Shown here piece by piece: positions 56,123 to 64,000 of a stretch of 64,000 bases of DNA. Source of the stretch: Melioribacter sp. (GTDB taxonomy: Bacteria > Bacteroidota > Ignavibacteria > Ignavibacteriales > Melioribacteraceae); the NCBI GenBank assembly GCA_023250955.1, contig JAHEZQ010000015.1, forward strand, positions 24,215 through 88,214. The letters are read 5' to 3'. Position 1 is the first letter of the stretch; each line of letters starts with the position of its first letter. The notes under the pieces were generated by a model. It worked only from the letters and a program-made list of their open reading frames with translations, had not been told where the DNA came from and made no database searches. A program made the translations under genes and the position numbers.

Positions 56123-57358
56123 TTACTCATAACGTAATGAATCAACCGGATTAAGTTTGGAAGCTTTCCAAGCCGGTAAGAATCCGGATATTACACCTAC
56201 TAAAGCAGAAATTAATAACGATATAAAAACAATATCTAACGGCATTGCAGTCGGTAAAAATTGATTAATAACTAAACTCAAAGGAAATGAAATTATTAAT
56301 CCAATTATTCCACCCATAATACATAGAATAGCTGCCTCGGTTAAAAATTGAAAAAGTATAGACCACGTTTTTGCACCAATAGCTTTTCTAATTCCAATTT
56401 CTCTTGTTCGCTCAGTTACAGAAACAAACATAATGTTCATAATTCCAATAGCGCCAACAAAAAGAGAAAGGGCAGTAATTACAATTCCCGCTAATGCAAC
56501 AATACCAATAGTTTTATCATACATATCTTTTAATGCTTCTTGTTGATTTATAGCGAAGTCATCCGGTTTATTCAATGGCACTTTTCGTATAACACGCATC
56601 GCTGAAATAATTTCCTCTTTTGCATCTGCAAGTTTAGAAACATCACCAATCTTTATATCAATTCTCAATCTTTGATGTCTATTGCTGATAACAGTCTCAA
56701 AAGTTTTCAACGGCATAATAACTTGTCCGTCCAAACTAAAGGCCCCCATCATACCGCTGCCTTGTTTTTCCAGAACGCCAATAACTTGCATTGGAACATT
56801 ATTAATCTTTATGTATTGATTAAGAGGATTTTCTCTGGGGAATAATTCATCTACAATATCTTTACCAACAATACACACTCTTCTTCCCGATTTAACATCC
56901 AAATCGTTTAAGAATCTTCCTTCCGCAGGATTAACATTGCCGGTTTTTTGATAATCTTCTGTTGTACCAAAAACTAAGGTTGCTTGAACAGATTTATCTT
57001 TTCTTTTTACACCAGCACCAAAAGTACTTTTACTTGGTGCCATTGCTTCATAATTTTTTAAAATGGAACGAAGTTTTTCATATTGTTCAAAAGTAATATC
57101 TTTTCTGTTTCTGTACTGATTCCAGTTACCCATTGCAAACCAAGGAAACTTATCAACATAAAGTACATCACTTCCAAAAGATGATATTGAACTAATGAAT
57201 GCTTCACGAAGTCCGACTATGGCAGTTGACATTGTTGTTACAGCAACTATACCTATTATAATTCCTAAGGTTGTTAAAACGGAACGGAGTTTGTTGGCAC
57301 GCATTGCCCGTAAAGCAATGAAGAGAATTTCTGGAAACTCAATAAGAAATTTTTTCAT
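56123..57358 (-). CDS. MacB-like ABC transporter permease, type B
   Basis: A 411-residue MacB-type permease. It starts with a longer LIEFPEILFIALRAMRANKLR segment and has helix LRSVLTTLGIIIGIVAVTT. A periplasmic domain of about 220 residues follows, then VGAIGIMNIMFVSVTERTREIG and LNPVDSLRYE. It matches the 60003 gene (type B) more than the type A genes in the same array. It pairs by close spacing with the 54891 gene. Confidence 0.88.
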   Translation of the reverse strand: MKKFLIEFPEILFIALRAMRANKLRSVLTTLGIIIGIVAVTTMSTAIVGLREAFISSISSFGSDVLYVDKFPWFAMGNWNQYRNRKDITFEQYEKLRSILKNYEAMAPSKSTFGAGVKRKDKSVQATLVFGTTEDYQKTGNVNPAEGRFLNDLDVKSGRRVCIVGKDIVDELFPRENPLNQYIKINNVPMQVIGVLEKQGSGMMGAFSLDGQVIMPLKTFETVISNRHQRLRIDIKIGDVSKLADAKEEIISAMRVIRKVPLNKPDDFAINQQEALKDMYDKTIGIVALAGIVITALSLFVGAIGIMNIMFVSVTERTREIGIRKAIGAKTWSILFQFLTEAAILCIMGGIIGLIISFPLSLVINQFLPTAMPLDIVFISLLISALVGVISGFLPAWKASKLNPVDSLRYE

Positions 57359-57449
57359 GAGTTAAAAATATTTATAACGGACGCTAATATGCAATTTAAA
57401 AATCATTAAAAATCATATCCGTTTTGATACAGTACAGCATTACAAAATG

Positions 57450-58682
57450 CTATTCGTATCGAAGAGCTTCAATTGGATCAAGGTTGGCTGCTTTATATGC
57501 AGGATAAGTGCCGAAAGTAACACCTATTAAAACACACAATAAAACTCCGATCAAAACCCAATCAATGGGAATTACGGCATTAGCTTGCAAGAAAGATCCG
57601 GCTAAATTGCCTGCTGCAACTCCTAAAACAATTCCAAGAATACCGCCAATCAAACAAAGTGTGACAGCTTCACTTAAAAACTGAATTAGTATATTTCTTT
57701 TTTTTGCACCAACGGCTTTTCTTATTCCTATCTCTCTTGTTCGCTCGGTTACAGAAACGAGCATGATATTCATTATTCCCACTCCAGCAGCTAACAATGC
57801 AATAGCAGCAATTACTAACGAACCGATCCTTACACCTACTGTAATATCATTAATCTGAGTAAGAACAGATTCGTTTGAAAAAATTTCGAAATTATTTTCT
57901 TCACCTGCAGGCACTTTTCGTATTGTTCTAAAATATCCTGAAGCTATTTCGATAAGATCATTGTATGATTCTTTTCCATATCCCATAACAGTAATATTTA
58001 TACTTCTAGAGCGTTTCCCATAGAAACTTTGAAATGTAGTAATAGGAATTATTGCAAAATTATCCTGACTTTGACCAAAAGCTGATCCTTGTTTTTCTAG
58101 AAGTCCAATAACTTTAAGTTTATGTCCATTCATTGTAACTACTTGATCTAATGGGTTTGAATTAGGAAATAATTTTTTTGCTACATCATTACCAAGAACA
58201 ATAAAATTTTCATAACGCTGAATGTCACGATCATTAAAAGCACGTCCTTCATTAATTACCCATTTATTATTCGGGAATGCTTCTAATGTTGTACCGGCTA
58301 CCTGGATATTAGGATTAGTCTCTTTATTACCAAACTTAATTTGAGTACCAAAAGTCCATTGCTCAGCTCCTACATAATGAGCTTCAACTAATTTTTCTTT
58401 TAGCCTGAAATATTCGTCTAAAGTAATATCAGGACGGTTCCTAAATCTTGATCTTTCTTCTGGTCCCCCAGTGTTGAAGATGGGAAATTTTTGAATTTGG
58501 AAAGTATTCTGTCCGAGCATTGAAACACCTTCTTCAATACTCTTTTGCAACATTTCGATAACTGTACTTATTGTTATAATTGAAAAGAGACCAACAACAA
58601 TTCCAAGTATTGTAAGGGAAGAACGTAATTTGTTGGAACGAAGGGAAACCAAAGCGACTTTAATGACTTCAATTATTTTCAT
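57450..58682 (-). CDS. MacB-like ABC transporter permease, type A (tandem duplicate)
   Basis: A 410-residue FtsX/MacB permease. It aligns without gaps to the 58771 product; over the first ~140 residues about four in five are identical by eye. Both have NTGGPEERSR or NTGGPSERAK, followed by RNRPDITLDEY. It has the same helix-periplasmic domain-three-helix layout and ends LDPIEALRYE. It is the only permease in the array flanked by spacers on both sides (91 and 88 bases), consistent with a later tandem duplication. Confidence 0.9.
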   Translation of the reverse strand: MKIIEVIKVALVSLRSNKLRSSLTILGIVVGLFSIITISTVIEMLQKSIEEGVSMLGQNTFQIQKFPIFNTGGPEERSRFRNRPDITLDEYFRLKEKLVEAHYVGAEQWTFGTQIKFGNKETNPNIQVAGTTLEAFPNNKWVINEGRAFNDRDIQRYENFIVLGNDVAKKLFPNSNPLDQVVTMNGHKLKVIGLLEKQGSAFGQSQDNFAIIPITTFQSFYGKRSRSINITVMGYGKESYNDLIEIASGYFRTIRKVPAGEENNFEIFSNESVLTQINDITVGVRIGSLVIAAIALLAAGVGIMNIMLVSVTERTREIGIRKAVGAKKRNILIQFLSEAVTLCLIGGILGIVLGVAAGNLAGSFLQANAVIPIDWVLIGVLLCVLIGVTFGTYPAYKAANLDPIEALRYE

Positions 58683-58770
58683 TGCATCTTACTCAGTGTT
58701 TTTGGATTTCACTTTAAGATGCTCATCCGTTTGATAAAACGGACTTAATATTAAAAAAAGAAATTTATGT

Positions 58771-60003
58771 TTATTCGTATCTTAAAGCTTCAATCGGGTC
58801 AAGATTTGCTGCTTTATATGCGGGATAGGTCCCAAAAGTAACGCCAATAATTACACAGAGAAATACACCAATAAGAACCCAATCAATTGGAATAACAGCA
58901 GTTGCTTTTAATAGAGAACCGGCTAAATTACCTACAATCACACCGAGGATAATTCCAATAATTCCGCCCATTAGACTTAATGATACTGATTCAATTAGAA
59001 ATTGAGTTAAGATGTTAAACCTTTTGGCGCCAATTGCTTTTCTAATCCCGATCTCTCTTGTTCTTTCAGTTACAGAAACTAACATAATGTTCATAATACC
59101 AACACCTGCAGCTAGCAGTGCAATGGCAGCTATAACAATAGAACCTATTCTAACACCATTGGTTATATCATTAATTTGTGTTAGAAGTGATTCATTCGAA
59201 AAGAAACTAAAATTATTTTCTTCATTACCTTTCAATCCTCTTATAACTCTAAAATATCCTTCTGCAAATTCTATTACATTATTATAGGATTCCTTATCAT
59301 GAGTCATAACTGTTATGTTAATACTATTACTACGTTTTCCATAAAAATCTTGGAAAGTGGTTATGGGAACTATAGCAAAATTATCCTGACTATTGCCAAA
59401 AGCAGCACCTTGAGATTCAAGGACACCAATTACTTTTAATTTATGACCATCTAACGTAACAACATTATCTAAAGCATTTTTGTTGGGAAATAATTTTTTG
59501 GCAACATCTGCACCTAGAACAATAAAGTTTTCGTAGCGTTGAATATCACGGTCATTAAATGCACGTCCATCATCAACAGTCCATTTATTATTCGGGAATG
59601 CTTCAGTCGTGCATCCACAAACTTGAATATTAGGATTTGTTTCTACGTTACCAATTTTTATCTGTTTGCCGAAGTTCCATTGTTCTGCACCCACGGATTT
59701 AGCTTCTACAAGTTTAACTTTTAGTTTATAATATTCATCAAGTGTTATGTCAGGTCTGTTGCGGTATTTTGCTCTTTCTGAAGGACCACCTGTATTGAAC
59801 GGTGGGAATTTTTGAATTTGAAAAGTATTTTGTCCTAACTGAGATACACCTGTTTCAATACTTTTTTGCAAAACTTCTATTACAGTACTAATTGCGATAA
59901 TAGAAAATATTCCAACAACAATCCCAAGAATAGTTAACGAAGAACGTAATCTATTTGTACGAAGTGAATTTAACGAGACTTTTACTACTTCAATAATTTT
60001 CAT
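58771..60003 (-). CDS. MacB-like ABC transporter permease, type A
   Basis: A 410-residue permease of the same layout. It differs from its neighbour by having two cysteines in a QVCGCTTEAF segment, where the 57450 product has QVAGTTLEAF. The periplasmic domain has GKRSNSINITVMTHDKES, and the end is LDPIEALRYE. Its start overlaps the type B gene at 60003 by one base (TAATG), so a B-A pair is made together. Confidence 0.9.
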   Translation of the reverse strand: MKIIEVVKVSLNSLRTNRLRSSLTILGIVVGIFSIIAISTVIEVLQKSIETGVSQLGQNTFQIQKFPPFNTGGPSERAKYRNRPDITLDEYYKLKVKLVEAKSVGAEQWNFGKQIKIGNVETNPNIQVCGCTTEAFPNNKWTVDDGRAFNDRDIQRYENFIVLGADVAKKLFPNKNALDNVVTLDGHKLKVIGVLESQGAAFGNSQDNFAIVPITTFQDFYGKRSNSINITVMTHDKESYNNVIEFAEGYFRVIRGLKGNEENNFSFFSNESLLTQINDITNGVRIGSIVIAAIALLAAGVGIMNIMLVSVTERTREIGIRKAIGAKRFNILTQFLIESVSLSLMGGIIGIILGVIVGNLAGSLLKATAVIPIDWVLIGVFLCVIIGVTFGTYPAYKAANLDPIEALRYE

Positions 60004-61241
60004 TACTCATACCTCAAAGCTTCCACCGGATCTAATTTTGCAGCCATATAAGCGGGTGCAAATCCGGATAGAATTCCCGTGATGATTGAAATTACGATTG
60101 CAAGAATAAATGCATCCGCTTGGACTGATGTAGGAAGAAATTGATTAATGACTAGACTCAGTATTATTGCAATAACCAAACCGATCATTCCTCCAATCAA
60201 ACAAATAATTGCAGATTCCGAAATAAACTGACCAAGAATTGTTCTTCTTTTAGCACCGATAGCTTTTCTGATTCCTATTTCTCTAGTTCTTTCTTTCACA
60301 GAAACAAACATTATATTCATAATTCCTATTGCACCAACAAACAATGATAATCCGGTAATAAATAATCCGGCGATCTGAATTACACCAACTGTTTGATTGA
60401 TTGTCTTGAGTAATGCTTCTTGCTGATTAATTGAAAAATCATTCATCTCATTATATTTTAATCCGCGAACTCTTCTCATGATTCCAACAGCTTCTTCTTT
60501 AACAGCTTCAACCATGGTACTATTTGCTGCACGTACATTAAAAGTTACGCTTCTTAAATTTTCACTTTGGAAATATTTAAAAACATTTTGTATTGGTAGG
60601 AATGCCTGGTTATCAGGATTAAAATTTCCCATTACCCAACTGCCCTGTTCAGAAAGTACACCCACAACTTTAAATTTATGTCCTTTGATTTTAACAGTTT
60701 GGTCTAATGCACCGCCTCTTGGAAATAATTTTTTTGCAACCTCACTTCCAAGAACAACAACTTCTCTTCCGCCGTTACTTTCTATTTCATTAAAAAATCT
60801 TCCTCCACTAAACGATAGATTTGTTGTCTTGATATACTCTTCATTTGTACCTTGAAGAATGATAAACTCAACACTTCTTTCTCTGTATTTAATTGTTTGA
60901 TTACTCCATACAGTTGGGGCTGTAGCTACTGGCAATTTAGCTAAGTCCTTATATTTTTTATATTCATCCAAAGAAAGATTTCGGCGATTCCTCATTTCCC
61001 ACCAGGGAATATCATTATTAAACCATTCCCATTTATCGATGTACAAATTATCTGAACCGAGAGAAGCAACTCCCTTCTGAAATGCATTGTCAATTCCTTT
61101 AATCGCAGTAGACATTAAAACTACTGATGCAATTCCGATTACAATTCCGAGTGTAGTTAAGATCGCTCGAACTTTGTTAGCTCTAATTGCTCTCAGAGAT
61201 ATTAACAATCCCTCTTTCAGTTCAAATAAAAAGTTGTTCAT
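60003..61241 (-). CDS. MacB-like ABC transporter permease, type B
   Basis: A 412-residue MacB permease beginning FELKEGLLISLRAIRANKVR with helix RAILTTLGIVIGIASVVLM. The periplasmic part has YIDKWEWFNNDIPWWEM near 70-85. The C-terminal helices contain VGAIGIMNIMFVSVKERTREIG and end LDPVEALRYE. It is the first permease after the ATPase gene (11-base gap) and overlaps the type A gene downstream by one base. Confidence 0.9.
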   Translation of the reverse strand: MNNFLFELKEGLLISLRAIRANKVRAILTTLGIVIGIASVVLMSTAIKGIDNAFQKGVASLGSDNLYIDKWEWFNNDIPWWEMRNRRNLSLDEYKKYKDLAKLPVATAPTVWSNQTIKYRERSVEFIILQGTNEEYIKTTNLSFSGGRFFNEIESNGGREVVVLGSEVAKKLFPRGGALDQTVKIKGHKFKVVGVLSEQGSWVMGNFNPDNQAFLPIQNVFKYFQSENLRSVTFNVRAANSTMVEAVKEEAVGIMRRVRGLKYNEMNDFSINQQEALLKTINQTVGVIQIAGLFITGLSLFVGAIGIMNIMFVSVKERTREIGIRKAIGAKRRTILGQFISESAIICLIGGMIGLVIAIILSLVINQFLPTSVQADAFILAIVISIITGILSGFAPAYMAAKLDPVEALRYE

Positions 61242-61252
61242 TTTATATTCCT

Positions 61253-61975
61253 TTATACTTTTGAAGCCCCGTTTTTCTTTGGGACATATCTCTTTGTTAC
61301 CATCTCGTCTTTTTCAATTAGTCCATCTCTTAATCTGATGATTCTAGCTGCATGTTCTGCGATATATTCTTCGTGTGTCACTAGAATTATTGTGTTTCCT
61401 AATTCATAGATATCGTTGAAGAGCGCCATAATGTCTTCGCCAGTTTTAGTATCGAGGTTTCCGGTCGGTTCATCTGCAAGTATGATTGAAGGTTTTGTGA
61501 CTAATGCACGGGCAATCGAAACACGTTGTCTTTGTCCACCTGAAAGTTCGTTGGGTTTGTGATGAATACGGTCGGATAAGCCTACTTGCTCTAGTGCGAG
61601 CCGTGCACGTTCTTTTCTTTCGGATGATGAAACTCCGGCATATATTAGAGGAAGTTCAACGTTATGTAAGGCATTCGATCTTGCTAATAAATTGAACGTT
61701 TGAAATACAAATCCAATCTCTTTATTTCTGATCGCAGCAAGTTCATTATCATTCATCTGACTTACATTATTCCCTTTGAAATCATAGATACCTTTTGTAG
61801 GAGTATCCAAGCAACCAAGCATGTTCATCAAGGTTGACTTACCGGAACCGGAAGGTCCCATTATTGCGACGTATTCATTTTTATCAATCTTCAGCGAAAC
61901 ATCTCTAAGCGCATGAACTTCTTCACTACCCACCTGATATATTTTTGCTATGTGTTCAATATTAATAATATTCAT
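61253..61975 (-). CDS. MacB/LolD-family ABC ATPase
   Basis: A 240-residue stand-alone ATPase that powers the permeases. Walker [10 protein letters not shown] is at about 40-48, the signature [15 protein letters not shown] at about 145-159, and Walker [13 protein letters not shown] at about 163-175. The tail is short and basic. All required motifs are intact, so a single ATPase can serve all five permeases of the array. Confidence 0.94.
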   Translation of the reverse strand: MNIINIEHIAKIYQVGSEEVHALRDVSLKIDKNEYVAIMGPSGSGKSTLMNMLGCLDTPTKGIYDFKGNNVSQMNDNELAAIRNKEIGFVFQTFNLLARSNALHNVELPLIYAGVSSSERKERARLALEQVGLSDRIHHKPNELSGGQRQRVSIARALVTKPSIILADEPTGNLDTKTGEDIMALFNDIYELGNTIILVTHEEYIAEHAARIIRLRDGLIEKDEMVTKRYVPKKNGASKV

Positions 61976-61998
61976 TTTTGTTCCGTTCTTTAGTTGAA

Positions 61999-63276
61999 TT
62001 ACTTTTTCTCAGTTCCCTTACGCTTAGACTGCATAGAGACTTTCGAACCTTCATCTAATTCTTTAGAAATAGCACGGTAAGGACCGCTGACAACATCTTC
62101 ATCTCCTTTCAATCCGCTTAGAATCTCAATGTAAGTATCATCACTAATTCCGGTTTTAACTTCAACCATGTTTGCTTTATTATCTTTAATTACGAATACA
62201 ACTTCTTTCGGTTTATTACTTCTTTCTTTTTTTGCTTTTGCTTCATTTTCAGGTTGCTCTCCCTGTGAAGCGCTCATATTTTGTTTATCTAATCTTGCTG
62301 TTACACTTTGAATAGGAACAGTTAAAACATTTTGTTTCTTTTCTGTTTCAATATCCGCATCGCAAGACATTCCCGGTCTAATACTATTTTCAGCATTTAT
62401 AATAAGAACCTTCACTTCAAAGTTTACAACTTCATCCTGTGTACCAAGACCTTTTGTAACAGCGCTGTTTCCAATTTGAGTTACAACACCTTTAAATGTT
62501 TTATCTGAAAATGCATCAACATGAACTTTTGCCGTATCGCCTACGGAAATTAATACAACATCATTTTCATCTACGTTAACAGTTGCTTCCATTTTACTTA
62601 GATCTGCTACCGTGAGCATTTCTGTACCTGGGCTGAAACCGCTTCCTAGAACTCTTTCGCTTAAATCTATATTGCGTTTGCTTATCGTTCCATTAATTGG
62701 TGAATAAACAATTGTTTTATTAAGATTCGTAACAGCATCTTTTAAAGAAGCTTCAGCTTGAGTTACACCAGATTTCATTGCTTCATAACTTCCGAGAGTT
62801 TGCAGATATGTTGATTTCGCGTTTTCAAGTTCTGCATCACTTGCTAATTTTTTCTGAGCTAATTCTTGAACACGTTTATAGTCTGATTCAACTTTATCAA
62901 GCTGGGCTTTTGTAGATGATAATGAAGATTTAGATTGTGCTAATCTTGCTTCAGCACTATTTTTTTGAGCTTCATAATTATCGGGTTTTATTCTAACAAG
63001 CAGCTGCCCTTTTCTAACAATATCTCCTTCCCGTACAGGCAGATCCACAATTTCTCCGGTTGCTTCGGCACTTATCTTAACTTGATAAACGGGATTTATT
63101 TTACCTGTAGCAGAAACAACTTGAGTTACATTTCTTTTCTCAACTTTTTCTGTTTGGACAGATACAATTTCTTCTTTGTTACCGCTAAAAACAACAAGCA
63201 GAAGAACAACAAGAAGCAAAAGTCCCAATCCTCCAAAAATAAAAAGTTTCTTTTTTGATTTTTTCCCATTAGCCAT
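61999..63276 (-). CDS. MacA-like periplasmic adaptor protein
   Basis: A 425-residue membrane-fusion protein linking inner-membrane permease and TolC. A single transmembrane helix at about 10-30 anchors it. Barrel-sandwich (lipoyl) segments are [20 protein letters not shown] and [13 protein letters not shown], separated by a long coiled-coil hairpin (about 100-170). The beta-barrel part continues with [20 protein letters not shown] Lys/Glu-rich loop with [12 protein letters not shown] (about 338-352) is unusual. ATG 63274-63276 has a GGAGT. Confidence 0.92.
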   Translation of the reverse strand: MANGKKSKKKLFIFGGLGLLLLVVLLLVVFSGNKEEIVSVQTEKVEKRNVTQVVSATGKINPVYQVKISAEATGEIVDLPVREGDIVRKGQLLVRIKPDNYEAQKNSAEARLAQSKSSLSSTKAQLDKVESDYKRVQELAQKKLASDAELENAKSTYLQTLGSYEAMKSGVTQAEASLKDAVTNLNKTIVYSPINGTISKRNIDLSERVLGSGFSPGTEMLTVADLSKMEATVNVDENDVVLISVGDTAKVHVDAFSDKTFKGVVTQIGNSAVTKGLGTQDEVVNFEVKVLIINAENSIRPGMSCDADIETEKKQNVLTVPIQSVTARLDKQNMSASQGEQPENEAKAKKERSNKPKEVVFVIKDNKANMVEVKTGISDDTYIEILSGLKGDEDVVSGPYRAISKELDEGSKVSMQSKRKGTEKK

Positions 63277-63300
63277 TGTAATTAACTCCTTAATATAAAT

Positions 63301-64000
63301 TTATTCATATTTTGAAAAATCTAATCGACCGATAGCATTATTTAGCTTATCGCGCTGGCGGTAAAAATCATATCCAGCATTAATTTTATTTCGAAGTGCA
63401 TCTTGGTAATCTCTGCTTGCTTGTAAGACATCAAGTAAAGTTGCAGAACCAAGGTTATATCTTTCTTGATTAATTTTTCTTGTTTCTTCAGCAGCCGAAA
63501 CACTTTTAACAGCAACATCTAAACTTTTTTTAGCAGCAACTAAATCTAAGTAAGTCTGTTTGATTTCTATTTTTATTTGTCTCTCTAATGCGAGAAGATC
63601 TTCTTGTGCATTCAAAGCGCCAGCTTTTGCAAACTGTATTTGACTCTCAGTACCGAAATTGGAAAAGATCGGAATAATTAGCGAGAGACTAACATTCAAA
63701 GTTTTTCGATTGAAGAGATCGCCTGTTGTAACGGCGCTGGTACCATACTGATAACTCCCACTCAACGACGGGAATAATCCGCTCTTTGCAATAGTTACTC
63801 CGCTTTCAGCTGCACTTAGATTTAATTGCGAACTTTTATAATCGAAGCGGCTATCCAATGCCGCACTAACCATAGCTTGTATATCGTTAAAATCCTTCAT
63901 GTAAGAATCTGTATCCAAAGTTTTATTTGTGGCAAATGGATCTACAAGAGAGTATTCTTCAAGTACATTTAACGAAAGATAATTTAATAATGTAGCTTTT
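63301..64000 (-). CDS. TolC-family outer-membrane efflux protein (partial, 5' end outside)
   Basis: The gene runs off the right edge, so only the last ~232 codons are present, ending at 63301. The frame stays open to the edge, and the first visible residues are LLNYLSLNVLEEYSLVDPF. Two TolC halves are recognisable by the long helical stretches (LSAAESGVTIAKSGLFPSLSGSYQ, shortened: AESGVTIAKSGLFPSL) and the end QRDKLNNAIGRLDF. It forms the outer-membrane channel for the MacA-MacB transporter encoded downstream. Confidence 0.9.
   Translation of the reverse strand, partial: KATLLNYLSLNVLEEYSLVDPFATNKTLDTDSYMKDFNDIQAMVSAALDSRFDYKSSQLNLSAAESGVTIAKSGLFPSLSGSYQYGTSAVTTGDLFNRKTLNVSLSLIIPIFSNFGTESQIQFAKAGALNAQEDLLALERQIKIEIKQTYLDLVAAKKSLDVAVKSVSAAEETRKINQERYNLGSATLLDVLQASRDYQDALRNKINAGYDFYRQRDKLNNAIGRLDFSKYE

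Noticed and set aside
58726..58743. 7-bp hairpin between two permease genes as a terminator
   Set aside because: No T-run follows on the minus strand, so it is not a convincing terminator; at most an RNA-stability element.

Overview
The window is a gene-dense, AT-rich bacterial chromosome segment with about 57 protein genes, mostly on the minus strand in long, tightly packed operons. The gene content points to a diderm of the Bacteroidota/Chlorobiota/Ignavibacteriota lineage, most likely a member of the Ignavibacteria. The reasons are a TPP-riboswitch-controlled TonB-dependent receptor, an FadL-type porin, several very large surface proteins, type 2 IPP isomerase, bacterial pyruvoyl-arginine decarboxylase, and MutS2/CvpA/YqeY housekeeping genes. 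This placement is inference; no rRNA is present. I see no tRNA, rRNA, CRISPR array, insertion sequence or phage gene. No stretch over 300 bases lacks a gene; the longest gap is 182 bases (26042-26223).

Layout. 3-188 is the tail of an outer-membrane barrel gene on the plus strand. 223-4912 (minus) is an operon for a SPOR lipoprotein, a polyprenol kinase-like enzyme, SSB, a CNNM-type membrane protein, a small membrane protein, an MCE/MlaD protein and AcpS. 5045-6319 is an FadL-like porin followed by two terminators. 6392-13502 (minus) carries an EEP nuclease, an SDR, YqeY, CvpA, MutS2, biotin carboxylase and BCCP. polA (plus, 13591-16440) diverges from it. 16437-26041 (minus) is a long overlapping operon: type 2 IDI, polyprenyl synthase, HPr, PTS enzyme I, PGI/PMI, a 934-residue peptidase-propeller-Omp85 protein, a PQQ-propeller lipoprotein and a PEGA-like protein. 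26224-30740 holds two SLC45-like sugar transporters, a secreted PPC-like protein and a methyltransferase. 30898-34099 (plus) is smpB, tyrS, arginine decarboxylase and a TerC protein.

34074-38780 (minus) is a thiamine operon: TPP riboswitch with attenuator, TonB-dependent receptor, thiamine pyrophosphokinase and an SSS symporter. 38807-46526 (minus) has a LysM/transglycosylase lipoprotein, an acyl-CoA carboxyltransferase, an ABC ATPase and permease without a visible binding protein, an MBL hydrolase and chorismate synthase. 46612-51316 (minus) has HtrA, RecO, MtnA, a PfkB kinase and a Nudix hydrolase. 51362-54820 encodes a giant outer-membrane protein. 54891-64000 (minus, entering from the right edge) is a TolC-MacA-MacB export locus with one ATPase and five tandem permeases.

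Three systems deserve most attention: the peptidase-propeller-Omp85 protein with its two coupled partners, the five-permease MacB array, and the thiamine uptake operon that uses an SSS symporter. A recurring feature is non-ATG initiation: eight TTG and three GTG starts are the best-supported choices, and three operon junctions use a four-base TTGA start/stop overlap.
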